Assembly: GCA_951230915.1 (NCBI GenBank)
Contig: OX579635.1
Location: 48,050,001-48,114,000 of the forward strand
Source: Antitrichia curtipendula
Taxonomy: Eukaryota > Streptophyta > Bryopsida > Hypnales > Leucodontaceae
Length of the DNA stretch: 64,000 bases
Direction: 5' to 3'
The position numbers and the translations under genes were made by a program. The notes below the pieces were generated by a model. That model was given only the letters and a program-made list of their open reading frames with translations. It was not told the origin of the DNA and did no database searches. Shown here piece by piece: positions 25,246 through 38,800 of this stretch (positions are counted from its first letter, which is position 1; every line of letters begins with the position of its first letter).

Positions 25246-26583
25246 ACAATCTCACGATCACCATGTGACGCTCTCTAACACGTAAACTACGAACTCATAG
25301 TCCAGGGAGGTACATGAAATAACACAGCAAGCAAATAAACTGAATCCTGCATACCAAACGATGCAGAGGATGATAAATTATCTATAATTCAATGAAACCA
25401 ATATTAGGAACGCCTCATTATACAACTTTGGCGTTACGGCCGTCATTATATATAATGAAATTTATAATTAATTTTTTACCTCACTAGAAGTAACAACTGA
25501 GTTGGTTAAGAGGATTTCGGCCGTCCTACAAAACTAAGAATATAGACTCCTCCAACGTTAACATGTAAGCACATCGTATGCAATAAAATATAACCGGAAC
25601 ATTTGTAATAAAGACCAAATTCTATGACAAGGCAACCTTCCGAAGAGGCATTGCGATTGAAAAATGGATATCCCGGCCACTAATTAGGACGGTAGGCATT
25701 AACTTTTGTTCCCACAGTGATGGTACGAAGCTAATTAGGTAACAAAATACAATAAATGTCTGACAATAATTAAATACAATGTCAGCTTTCTCCAGCCAAT
25801 CATTCGACAATCAGTTACTTCAAAAGATGTATTTAAAGTGATAAACAAGGGAATCCTGACGGCTATGCGTCAAGATACATAGGCACGGAAGGAACATGAA
25901 TTACTAATATCCAGCGTCATGAAGATGCATATTATGTGATACACTATATTATTTGCTACTAATAACAAAACTGTGACATTACCGTTTGAGATGAATACAG
26001 TTCGATCATTCGTATCAACAACGACCCAGGAGTATTTAACGTGTATGAGTAATCATTATATAACATTCTGAAATAACCCAACATTATTTGACTATACGTG
26101 GGGGACCCTGAAGGCCATACCCTTCGAACAACTACTACTGTACATCAAAGGAATCTGGATTAGAAACAAACGTAACAGCATAAATGCCAATATCCATGAG
26201 TGTAATCGTGTCGAGTATGTTCGACACTGTCTATGCGTGTCCACCAGGGCTGATAAGGATTTTGTCACTATTGTAAGAGACCATTACGTAGAACTTCATA
26301 TTAGAATTTGAGAATACAGAAAATACTATTAAGTGACTCTATCAATTGATGATTAAGGCTAATAACATTAATGAACTTGTAAACTCACAACGCCATAATC
26401 GTTTTATAAATTATACTAATCGAATCACTGACACACTATCGACAAAATTTATCCCCCCAGACAGAAGGCACAAGATATATGGATTATCCATTACCTTAAG
26501 AAACAACGGATGGGGAATTTCATGACTGAGAAATATTGAAACACCGTCAGAGAAATCCAAGGTAAAGTCCATCCAAAGGACTA
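25246..26583. promoter_or_regulatory. Divergent intergenic region of the giant element
   Basis: A gap of about 1.3-1.6 kb separates the divergently read transposase and ParB-methyltransferase genes, so both promoters should lie here. The sequence is A/T-rich with several TATA-like words (for example TATATAATGAAATTTATAA near 25446). I cannot assign a start site. No other gene is seen. Confidence 0.4.
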
Positions 26584-26841
26584 ATGACGCACCAGTTCTC
26601 CCAGGAAGTCAAGGTCGGCGAGAAAGGATGGGGAGACTGGGAAGTGTGTGACGGCGGGGATCCAGCTGGCGCGTTGGAGACGAAACGAGCGGTAAGGAAC
26701 GGCGGGAAAGAAAAGGGCAGCGAGGAAGCCCGGACTGGCGCAGTGGTGCATTCCCTTCGACAAAATTGTTCTCCTTGCGTTTTTGATTTTCGACGTCGTT
26801 GGAGCGTGGACTATCTGAAGTTGGTTGCGAGCGAAGCAAAG

Positions 26842-29800
26842 ATGGATGGGGTTTACAACTTACGGCCAAGGGTGGGGAGGTCGAACGCCATCCCAGGACC
26901 TTCGGCAAACTCGGCACAGGCAATAGTGCGTCCGGAAGAAGCCTCTCCTCGAAACCAGGTAAGGGTTGTGAACTCTCAACTTCTCATCCTGTCTCGCATG
27001 CATGACTCAGTACGCGTCGCCCACGGCCTGAATAGCTGAATTCAGAGCTAGGTTTTATTAGGGTTAAAGGCAAGCCCAATCCGCTCCGCTCAAGGTAGCT
27101 GGTCACCTCATCGAGCGGGGGCCAAACCTGCCAAGCGTATTCATATTTCTTTTTTGCTTTCGTCTACGTGCTAAGGTCACATTCTCGTAAGCTTAGTATT
27201 AGCGTTGCATGGCCTGGTCATGGCGGAGCTCGTCTCGGCCCCGAAAGATTTCCCAGGGTCAAGGGGTCATACATAACTTCTTCGGATCGTTCTGGTTTCG
27301 GGACGGAGCTCAGTCCTTTTCGGGAACACCACCCGCTCCCCGTGACCATCTGGTCACCACACCAGAGGCCAGACAAGCCAGCCAATCCCTTTTGGATATA
27401 TTTTCTTTTTGTTTCTCCAATTGGGTCTCACGTCACGTTTTCTTCAGTTTTGCATTCTGCTGCATGGCTTGGTCACGTGGGCTCTCGTCTCGGCCTCGAG
27501 AGAAGTCCCATGGTCACGGGGTCATGCATAACTTCTTCTGATCGTTCTGGTTTCGGGACGGAGCTAAGTCCCTTTCGGGAACACCACTCGCTCCCCGTGA
27601 CCATCTGGTCACCGCACCAGAGGTTGGACAAGCCAGCCAGTCCCTTTTGGATATATATTTTTTTTGTTTCTCCAATTGGGTCTCACGTCACGTTCTCATC
27701 AGTTTTGCATTCTGTTGCATGGCCTGGTCATGGCGGAGCTCGTCTCGGCCCCGAAAGATTTCCCAGGGTCACGGGGTCATGCATAACTTCTTCTGATCGT
27801 TCTGGTTTCGGGACGGAGCTCAGTCCCTTTCGGGAACACCACCCGCTCCCCGTGACCATCTGGTCACTGCACCAGAGGTTGGACAGGCCAGCCAATCCCT
27901 TTTGGATATATCTTTTTCTTGTTTCTCCAGCTGGGTCTCACGTCACGTTCTCATCAATTTTGCATTTGCTGCATGGCCCGGTCAAGGCAGAGCTCGTCTC
28001 GGCCCCGAGAGATTACCCATGGTCATGGGGTCATGCATAACTTCTTCTGATCGTTCTGGTTTCGGGACGGAGCTAAATCCCTTTCGAGAACACCACCCGC
28101 TCCCCGTAACCATCTGGTCACCGCACCAAAGAGAGGACAAGCTAGCCAATCTCTTTTGGATATATTTTTTTTTTGTTTCTCCAGTTGGGTCTTACGTCAC
28201 GTTCTCACCAGTTTTGCATTCTGTTGCATGGCCTGGTCATTGCCGAGCTCGTCTCGGCCCCGAGAGATTTCCCAGGGTCATGGGGTCATGCATAACTTCT
28301 TCTGATCGTTCTGGTTTCGGGACGGAGCTAAGTCCCTTTCGGGAACACCACCCGCTCTCCGTGACCATTTGGTCACCGCACCAGAGGTTGGACAAGTCAG
28401 CCAATCCCTTTTGGATAAATTTTTTTTTTGTTTCTCCAGTTGGGTCTCATGTCACGTTGTCACCAGTTTTGCATTCTGCTGCATGGCCTGGTGATTGCCG
28501 AGCTCGACTCGGCCCCGAGAGATTTCCTATGGTCATGAGGTCATGCATAACTTCTTCTGATCGTTCTGGTTTCGGGACGGATGTTAGTCCCTTTTGGAAA
28601 CACCACCCGCTCCCCGAGACCATCTGGTCACTGCACCAGAGGTTGGACAGGCCAGCCAATCCCTTTTGGATATATCTTTTTCTTGTTTCTCCAGTTGGGT
28701 CTCACGTCACGTTCTCATCAATTTTGCATTTGCTGCATGGCCCGGTCAGGGCAGAGCTCGTCTCGGCCCCGAGAGATTTCCCATGGTCATGGGGTCATGC
28801 ATAACTTCTTCTGATCGTTCTGGTTTCGGGACGGAGCTAAATCCCTTTCGAGAACACCACCCGCTCCCCGTAACCATCTGGTCACCGCACCAAAGAGAGG
28901 ACAAGCTAGCCAATCTCTTTTGGATATATTTTTTTTTTGTTTCTCCAGTTGGGTCTTACGTCACGTTCTCACCAGTTTTGCATTCTGCTGCATGGCCTGG
29001 TCATTGCCGAGCTCGTCTCGGCCCCGAGAGATTTCCCAGGGTCATGGGGTCATGCATAACTTCTTCTGATCGTTCTGGTTTCGGGACGGAGCTAAGTCCC
29101 TTTCGGAAACACCACCCGCTCTCCGTGACCATTTGGTCACCGCACCAGAGGTTGGACAAGTCAGCCAATCCCTTTTGGATATATTTTTTTTTTGTTTCTC
29201 CAGTTGGGTCTCACGTCACGTTGTCACGAGTTTTGTATTCTGCTGCATGGCCTGGTCATTGCCGAGCTCGTCTCGGCCCCGAGAGATTTCCCATGGTCAT
29301 GAGGTCATGCATAACTTCTTCTGATCGTTCTGGTTTCGGGACGGAGCTAAGTCCCTTTCGGGAACACCACCCGCTCTCCGTGACCATTTGGTCACCGCAC
29401 CAGAGGTTGGACAAGTCAGCCAATCCCTTTTGGATAAATTTTTTTTTTGTTTCTCCAGTTGGGTCTCACGTGACATTGTCACCAGTTTTGCATTCTGCTG
29501 CATGGCCTGGTCATTGCCGAGCTCGTCTCGGCCCCGAGAGATTTCCTATGGTCATGAGGTCATGCATAACTTCTTCTAATCGTTCTGGTTTCGAGACGGA
29601 TCTCAGTCCCTTTTGGAAACACCACCCGCTCCCCGAGACCATCTGGTCACCGCACTAGAGGTTGGACAAGCCAGCCAATCCCTTTTGGATATATCTTTTT
29701 CTTGTTTCTCCAATTGGGTCTCACGTCACGTTCTCATCAATTTTGCGTTTGCTGCATGGCCCGGTCAGAGCAGAGCTCGTCTCGGCTCCGAGAGATTTCC

Positions 29801-32800
29801 CATAGTCATGGGGTCATGCATAACTTCTTCTGATCGTTCTGGTTTCGGGACGGAGCTAAGTCCCTTTCGAGAACACCACCCGCTCCCCGTAACCATCTGG
29901 TCACCGCACCAAAGAGAAGACAAGCCAGCCAATCCCTTTCGGATATATTTTTTTTTTGTTTCTCCAGCTGGGTCTCACGTCACGTTCTCACCAGTTTTGC
30001 ATTCTGTTGCATGGCCTGGTCATTGCCGAGCTCGTCTCGGCCCCGAGAGATTTCCCAGGGTCATGGGGTCATGCATAACTTCTTCTGATCGTTCTGGTTT
30101 CGGGACGGAGCTGAGTCCCTTTCGGGAACACCACCCGCTCTCTGTGACCATTTGGTCACCGCACCAGAGGTTGGACAAGTCAGCCAATCCCTTTTGGATA
30201 TATTTTTTTTTTGTTTCTCCAGTTGGGTCTCACGTCACGTTGTCACCAGTTTTGCATTCTGCTGCATGGCCTGGTGATTGCCGAGCGCGTCTCGGCCCCG
30301 AGAGATTTCCTATGGTCATGAGGTCATGCATAACTTCTTCTAATCGTTCTGGTTTCGAGACGGATCTCAGTCCCTTTTGGAAACACCACCCGCTCCCCGA
30401 GACCATCTGGTCACTTCACCAGAGGTTGGACAAGCCAGCCAATCTCTTTTGGATATATCTTTTTCTTGTTTCTCCAGCTGGGTCTCACGTCACGTTCTCA
30501 TCAATTTTGCATTTGCTGCATGGCCCGGTCATTGCAGAGCTCGTCTCGGCCCCGAGAGATTTCCTATGGTCATGGGATCATGCATAACTTCTTCTGATCG
30601 TTCTGGTTTCGGGACGGAGCTAAGTCCCTTTCGGGAACACCACCCGCTCTCTATGACCATTTGGTCATCGCACCAGAGGTTGGACAAGTCAAACAATCCC
30701 TTTTGGATAAATTTATTTTTTGTTTCTCCAGTTGGGTTTCACGTCACGTTTTCATCACTTTTGCATTCTGCTGCATGGCCTGGTCATTGCCGAGCTCGTC
30801 TCGGCCCCGAGAGATTTCCCATGGTCAAGGGGTCATGCATAACTTCTTCTGATCGTTCAAGTTTCGGGACGGATCTTAGTCCCTTTCGGGAACACCACCC
30901 GCTCTCCATGACCATTTGGTCACCGCACCAAAGAGAGGACAAGCCAGCCAATCTCTTTTGGATATATTTTTTTTCTGTTTCTCCAGTTGGGTCTTACGTC
31001 ACGTTCTCACCAGTTTTGCATTCTGCTGCATGGCCTGGTCATTGCCGAGCTCGTCTCGGCCCCGAGAGATTTCCCATGGTCAAGGGGTCATGCATAACTT
31101 CTTCTGATCGTTCAAGTTTCGGGACGGATCTTAGTCCCTTTCGGGAACACCACCCGCTCCCCGTGACCATTTGGTCACCGCACCAAAGAGAGGACAAGCC
31201 AGCCAATCTCTTTTGGATATATTTTTTTTTTGTTTCTCAAGTTGGGTCTCACGTCACGTTCTCACCAGTTTTGCATTCTGCTGCATGGCCTGGTTATTGC
31301 CGAGCTCGTCTCGGCCCCGAGAGATTTCCTATGGTCATGGGGTCATGCATAACTTCTTCTGATCGTTCTGGTTTCGGGACGGAGCTAAGTCCCTTTCGGG
31401 AACACCACCCGCTCTCCGTGACCATTTGGTCACCGCACCAGAGGTTGGACAAGTCAGCCAATCCCTTTTGGATATATTTTTTTTTTGTTTCTCCAGTTGG
31501 GTCTCACGTCATGTTGTCACCAGTTTTGCATTCTGCTGCATGGCCTGGTGATTGCCGAGCTCGTCTCGGCCCCGAGAGATTTCCTATGGTCATGAGGTCA
31601 TGCTTACTTCTTCTGATCGTTCTGGTTTCGGGACGGATGTTAGTCCCTTTTGGAAACACCACCCGCTCCCCGAGACCATCTGGTCACTCCACCAAAGGTT
31701 GGACAAGCTAGCCAATCCCTTTTGGATATATCTTTTTCTTGTTTCTCCAATTGAATCTCACGTCACGTTCTCATCAATTTTGCATTTGCTGCATGGCCCG
31801 GTCAGGGCAGAGCTCGTCTCGGATCCGAGAGATTTCCCATAGTCATGGGGTCATGCATAACTTCTTCTGATGGTTCTGGTTTCGGGACGGAGCTAAGTCC
31901 CTTTCGAGAACACCACCCGCTCCCCGTAACCATTTGGTCACCGCACCAAAGAGAGGACAAGCCAGCCAATCTCTTTTGGATATATTTTTTTTTTGTTTCT
32001 CCAGTTGGGTCTTACGTCACGTTCTCACCAGTTTTGCATTCTGTTGCATGGCCTGGTCATTGCCGAGCTCGTCTCGGCCCCGAGAGATTTCTCAGGGTCA
32101 TGGGGTCATGCATAACTTCTTCTGATGGTTCTGGTTTCGGGACGGAGCTAAGTCCCTTTCGGAAACACCACCCGCTCTCCGTGACCATTTGGTCACCGCA
32201 CCAGAGGTTGGACAAGTCAGCCAATCCCTTTTGGATAAATTTTTTTTTTGTTTCTCCAGTTGGGTCTCACGTCACGTTTTCACCAGTTTTGCATTCTGTT
32301 GCATGGCCTGGTCATTGCCGAGCTCGTCTCGTCCCCGAGAGATTTCCCATGGTCATGAGGTCATGCATAACTTCTTCTGATCGTTCTGGTTTCGGGACGG
32401 AGCTAAGTCCCATTCGGGAACACCACCCGCTCTCCGTGACCATTTGGTCACCGCACCAGAGGTTGGACAAGTCAGCCAATCCCTTTTCGATAAATTTTTT
32501 TTTTGTTTCTCCAGTTGGATCTCACGTCACGTTGTCACCAGTTTTGCATTCTGCTGCATGGCCTGGTCATTGCCGAGCTCGTCTCGGCCCCGAGAGATTT
32601 CCCATGGTCATGGGGTCATGCATAACTTCTTCTGATCGTTCTGGTTTCTGGACGGATCTTAGTCCTTTTCGGGAACACCACCCGCTCCCCGTGACCATCT
32701 CGTCACCGCACCAGAGGTTGGACAAGCCAGCCAATCCCTTTTGGATAAATTTTTTTTTTGTTTCTCTAGTTGGGTCTCACGTCACGTTGTCATCAGTTTT

Positions 32801-35800
32801 GCATTCTGCTGCATGGCCTGGTCGGTGCCGAGCTCGTCTCGGCCCCGAGAGATTTCCCATGGTCATGTGGTCATGCATAACTTCTTCTGATCGTTCTGGT
32901 TTCGGGACGGATCTTAGTCCTTTTCGGGAACACCACCCGCTCCCCGAGACCATCTGGTCAGCGCACCAGAGGTTGGACAAGCCAGCCAATCCCTTTTGGA
33001 TATATCTTTTTCTTGTTTCTCCAGTTGGGTCTCACGTCACGTTCTCATCAGTTTTGCATTTGCTTTATGGCCCGGTCATGGCAGAGCTCGTCTCGGCCCC
33101 AAGAGATTTCCCAGGGTCATGGAGTCATGCATAACTTCTTCTGATGGTTCTGGTTTCGGGACGGATGTTAGTCTCTTTCGGGAACACCACCCGCTCCCCG
33201 TGACCATTTGGTCACCGCACTAGAGGTTGGACAAGTCAGCCAATCTCTTTTGGATAAATTTTTTTTTTGTTTCTCCAGTTGGGTCTTACGTTTCGTTGTC
33301 ACCAGTTTTGCATTCTGCTGCATGGCCTGGTCATTGCCGAGCTCGTCTCGGCCCCGAAAGATTTCCCAGGGTCATGGGGTCATGCATAACTTCTTCTGAT
33401 CGTTCTGGTTTCGGGACGGATCTTAGTCCCTTTCGGGAACACCACCCGCTCCCCGTGACCATTTGGTCACCGCACCAGAGGTTGGACAAGCCAGCCAATC
33501 TCTTTTGGATAAAATTTTTTTTTGTTTCTCCAGTTGGGTCTCACGTCACGTTGTCATCAGTTTTGCATTTTGCTGCATGGCCTGGTCATTGCCGAGCTCG
33601 TCTCGGCCCCGAAAGATTTCCTAGGGTCATGGGGTCATGCATAACTTCTTCTGATCGTTCTGGTTTCAAAACAGATCTCAGTCCCTTTCGGAAACACCAC
33701 CCGCTCCCCGAGACCATTTGGTCACTGCACTAGAGGTTGGACAAGCCAGCCAATCTCTTTTGGATATATCTTTTTCTTGTTTCTCCAGCTGGGTCTCACG
33801 TCACGTTCTCATCAGTTTTGCATTTGCTGCATGGCCCGGTCATAGCCGAGCTCGTCTCGGCCCCAAGAGATTTCCCAGGGTCATGGAGTCATGCATAACT
33901 TCTTCTGATGGTTCTGGTTTCGGGACGGATCTTAGTCCCTTTCGGGAACACCACCCGCTCCCCGTGACCATTTGGTCACCGCACTAGAGGTTGGACAAGC
34001 CAGCCAATCTCTTTTGGATATATTTTTTTTTTGTTTCTCCAGTTGGGTCTTACGTCACGTTCTCATCAGTTTTGCATTCTGCTGCATGGCCTGGTCATTG
34101 CCGAGCTCGTCTCGGCCCCGAGAGATTTCCCATGGTCATGGGATCATGCATAACTTCTTCTGATTGTTCTGGTTTCGGGACGGAGCTAAGTCCCTTTCGG
34201 GAACACCACCCGCTCCCCGTGACCATTTGGTCACCGCACTAGAGGTTGGACAAGTCAGCCAATCTCTTTTGGATAAATTTTTTTTTTGTTTCTCCAGTTG
34301 GGTCTCACGTCACGTTCTCATCAGTTTTGCATTTGCTGCATGGCCCGGTCATGGCAGAGCTCGTCTCGGCCCGAGAGATTTCCTAGGGTCATGGGGTCAT
34401 GCATAACTTCTTCTGATCGTTCTGGTTTCGGGACGGAGCTCAGTCCCTCTCGAGGAAACCACCCGCTCCGCTGTGACCATCTAGTCACCGCACCTCAGGC
34501 CGGACAAGCTAGCCAATCCCTTTTGGATATATTTGTTTTTGTTTCTCCTGTCGGTCTCATGTCACGATCCCTCAGTTTTGTTTATTGCTGCATGGCTTGG
34601 TCACGTGGGGCCTCGTCTCGGCCTCGAGAGAAGTCGATTGGTCACGGGATCATGCATAATTTCTTTCGATCGTTTTTGTTTTATGACGGAGCTCAGTCCC
34701 TCTCGAGGAGACCACCCGCTCCGCTGTGACCATCTGGTCACCGCACCAGAGGTTGGACAAGCCAGCCAATCTCTTTTGGATATATTTTTTTTTGTTTCTC
34801 CTATTGGGTCACACGTCACGTTCTCTTCAATTTTGCATTCTGCTGCATGGCCTGGTCATGGCAGAGCTCGTCTCGGCCCCGAGAGAAGTCCCAGGGTCAC
34901 GGGGTCATGTATAACTTCTTTCAGTCGTTCTTGTTCTGGTGACGGAGCTCTGTCCCTTTCGGGAAGACAACACGCGCCTTGTGACCATCTGGTCAAAGGG
35001 TCACGAGGTCATGCACATATTTCCTTGACTGGTATGCGTCCAATTGACGGGGCTAAGCCTTGATCGGGAGTTCTCACCCGTTCCTCTGTGTTCTGGTGGT
35101 CACCGCACGAGGGAGCGGGCCATGCCTGCCAAGCATGTTCGCTTTTTGTTTTTTCCATTGGTCGATTTGTTATAGTCACGACCTCTTATATTCGGTCTTT
35201 CTATGCTGCTTGGCTTGATCACCGGGAACTTTATGCTGGCCCCGAGAGGGACTCTGGATGCATGTTCTTATGGGTCAAATATAGTATCCTTTTATTTTTA
35301 TGTCCGACATACGTGCTTGTTCTACACAGTTTTGTCCGTTTTTTTAACCGTGTACTAATTGTGTAGTCTTCTCTATTCTCTATATTGCTAGCAGGTGCGG
35401 GCTTCTGAGGATTTAATGCAAGAGGATACTGGACCGGTTGGTGTTACAGTTGTCCATTCAACCGGCGCAGAAGTTGGTGTCCCTGAGCTTCCTGAGGAGG
35501 TTCCCATGGCAGTGGTAAACCTTGACAATCTATTACGTGACCTAGATCAAGCACTGGATGATATGTATAGGGATGGTCGCATGCCCCCTCCTGAGTCTAC
35601 TTGTACTTCACTGGGATCCAATGATGTTGAGGTTCATGACTTCTGTACATGTAATCATCAAGATGATGAGGTTACCTCTGCACTAGATGGAGACAAGGAC
35701 ATTTATATCTTGTGCTGTGGAAACTACAGATCCTTAGCAGAGAAATGCATATGTGGCATTTAGTTTGTTTTATTGGGGGGCCGTGATTGAATCTCCTGGA

Positions 35801-38800
35801 TTGTTCAATCCAATAAGTTCATTCTCTTAAGGATATAAACAAGGTTTATCATTGGCTCACACACCCATAAGTCTACCATTCATTGATGGGAGTAATATCA
35901 GTATTTATTAATTTTGTGTTTCATGTGTGTGGCTAATAGTGGAAGGAACCATACGATTGCTCCACCGACGAGGTCATCGAGGTTGACGAGCTGGAGGATG
36001 ATAGAATTCGGGGAATTGAACCCCACTACATGGAAGATGACATTCGGCAACCCCAAACGATGGACACAGTTTCTATCATTTCCAGTCTGAGGCTCACTTT
36101 CTCTGATCAGTCTCGTATGAAGATACCTTTATGTAGGATGGTTCCAATGCCAATGGTACGACCAACCCTGGAATGTAACCTTACACTGTTAGAGAATCAA
36201 TTTAGTCGTGGATACGACGAAGGCGCAAGAGTATTCTACATCTCTACATCTGATGAGCAGGGGCAATCAGCTGTATTTTCAGATGCTGAGAAAACTGAAT
36301 GGGGACCACATTGGAATGCGGCGAACGACAAGTTCAACGTATTCTTGAAGTCGCAGACATCGTTGAAGCATTTGCTGGATTACAAGTTTTATGTCTGTGA
36401 TGGTAATCACAGACAAATTGCTTGGATGAAGCACATCCAGAGGCTTCACAGCATCGAGGCGACTTGGCATGTCAGTGTTGATGCTATTGTCCTCGACACT
36501 AGGAATCGAATTGGAGTGGCTATGTAGGCAATGCACGACATAAACAAGTAAGCGAGGTCATGCTGGGTTCATTCATGTGTTGGAGTTTCTATAATTCTGG
36601 TATTGATTCAATTCATTCATGTTTCTAGTGATATTTGATGTTCTTGTCATTCTCTGGTTCAGGCAGACGGAGAATTCTCATATTAAAACGAACCTCGTAC
36701 ATACCCTATATCGGGTCCAGAAGTACGGGGTCATGGGACTTGAGAAATTCCATGAGCTCCTTAGTCCAAAAGAAGCGCACACTTGTAGCCAAAATTCTCG
36801 CAAGACTTGGTACAGTATGCCGCTTGAGATCTTTACATTGTTCATATTCAAGGTATGAAGTTCTGTCTATTTGATGATATTGCATGCTTTGTATGAGTGA
36901 AGGATCACTTCGTTGTACTCTAAAATGGTGCTACCGTGTTGAGGTCCGAAATCGATTTTCTCTTTCTTCAGCAAGACATTGCGTCGGTTGCTGATGCCGT
37001 AGTCAGGAAGTATAATGAAGATACTCCACCAAGTGAAGCTACGAAGGAGGAAGTGGCAACGGCCATGCGAGTTTCGATTAAAGATTCTACGGAGAAGCTC
37101 TACAAGAAACTGTCAAAGATTGTTGCGGTTGCGAATCCCGCGCTTGGTTCTGAGTGGTTGAAGGAGGTATTTTGTCTTCCTTTATTCAATTATGTGAAGT
37201 CAGATGTTTCCATTTCGATTCTTCTCACTCTCTTTTCATTGATTGTCTGCAGATTGAGAGGCATTGGAGCTTATATTCTGTCCCTGAATTGACATTGGAG
37301 AAGTTACAAATGATTGCGACATGCAATACGAGTCCATCATTCAAAGTGAGGTGGCTGAAATGGATGAATTCCTCTGGCCCCTCACGAGAGGCACGTAGAT
37401 TTCCGGCCAAACCGATCAACGAGGAGAGGTTATTACAGTTTCTTGCAAAGGCATGTTGGTATGCTGAGGTAAGCATTGGAATTGTCTTGTTTGGTGCTTT
37501 TTGAATAATCCATCTATTGTATTTCTTCAATGTGTAGGATATTTTGATGGTGCATGAGACCCTTAATATTTTGTCACATCATCCTGTGCCCAAATCGAGG
37601 ACTCTGCTTCTGAAATGTTTGATGCAATCATTCGATCTGATAACATTTCTATCGATCTCACTGTCGCTATGGAGCCGAAGACCCTGTTAGAATATATCGA
37701 GAGTTGGCGCATGAAGCTCTGGGAACATGCGTACACGGGGGTGTTCAAGGGTGCTGATGCATACAAGAAGTCTGAGTCGTTCAAAGATTACAGAGGGTCT
37801 ATTCTGGCTGTCAAGCGAGTTATATACCGGTACAGTGTTTTTGCCCTTTCCTTGTTGGTCAGGTCATTGTGTATCGGACAATATACTTTAATTGATTCAC
37901 TTTATAAGTTCTGTCAATAGCCTTGAATTCAAAGTGGACCTCGGGCCCAATGGAAGACGGGCTAGGAGGCGTCATTGCACCCTCCACTTTTCCCTTCCTG
38001 ATACTATGTATTTTCGGGGTGATGTAGGTACTTCAAGTTTGAGTTGTACATCAAGAAGGCCATCTCCAAAGAAGATCTACCGCCGTTCCTTACGACATGG
38101 TTGGATCGCTCTTCTCCAGACTGCATGTTTTCTCCTATGCAGTTGAAGAATTGGACCAGTGCTCACCTGCAAGCCTGCCCGTGGTACCTCGAGTGCAACT
38201 TCGGCACTATTCCACCCAAAGAGGAAGCACTCTTTGACACTTTGAATGACACTGGGATTGTGGACCCAGAGTTCGATGAGTTCGCTGGTCTGGATCCCGA
38301 TACTCGAGCGAAGGCCATAAAACGACGGGATATATCAGACAAGAAGAAACTGGAGAAGCTGGAGGAGGCTAAGAAGAAGACCGAGGACAGCAAGAAGAAG
38401 AGACTGGCCGCTCAGGTTGAGAAGGACCAGGAGAAGTCGAAGAAGAGAGGGACAAAGAGGAAAGCCTACACTCCGGATCCCCAACCTGCCACAAGTGCAA
38501 CTGACGTTAGGGAAGGGTCATCTGGCTTCTCCCTTACTCAAGAGAGACTTGTACATGGACTGACACCAACGGTTCAAACTCTTCCTGCCGTTCCAGACAT
38601 TGATGAGTGCATACTGAACTTGTCAGTGGGTTCCTTACCTATAGATGAAAAGGCCTTCGATGACGTCCTCGCCTTTCTAGACATGGTTAGTCATGTTAAC
38701 ATTTATTTGTTCGTGCATTATTGGAACATGGATAGAATACATGTCAATTGAAGGTCTTTAGAACATGTTCGTTCTGGCCATGGTGTGATGCTCCAATTGC

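Noticed and set aside
26584..26841. Upstream extension of the methyltransferase first exon to ATG 26584
   Set aside because: The frame is open, but the product would be low-complexity Gly/Lys/Glu-rich. The ATG at 26842 has a better context and opens the MDGVYNLRPR sequence. It remains possible.
27168..35063. Long plus-strand open frames (up to 444 codons) with an 85-residue repeat
   Set aside because: They arise because the 255-bp unit is a multiple of three. Recurrent 254-bp units shift the frame, several frames are open at once, and the translations look like no protein family. The region is better explained as an intronic tandem array.
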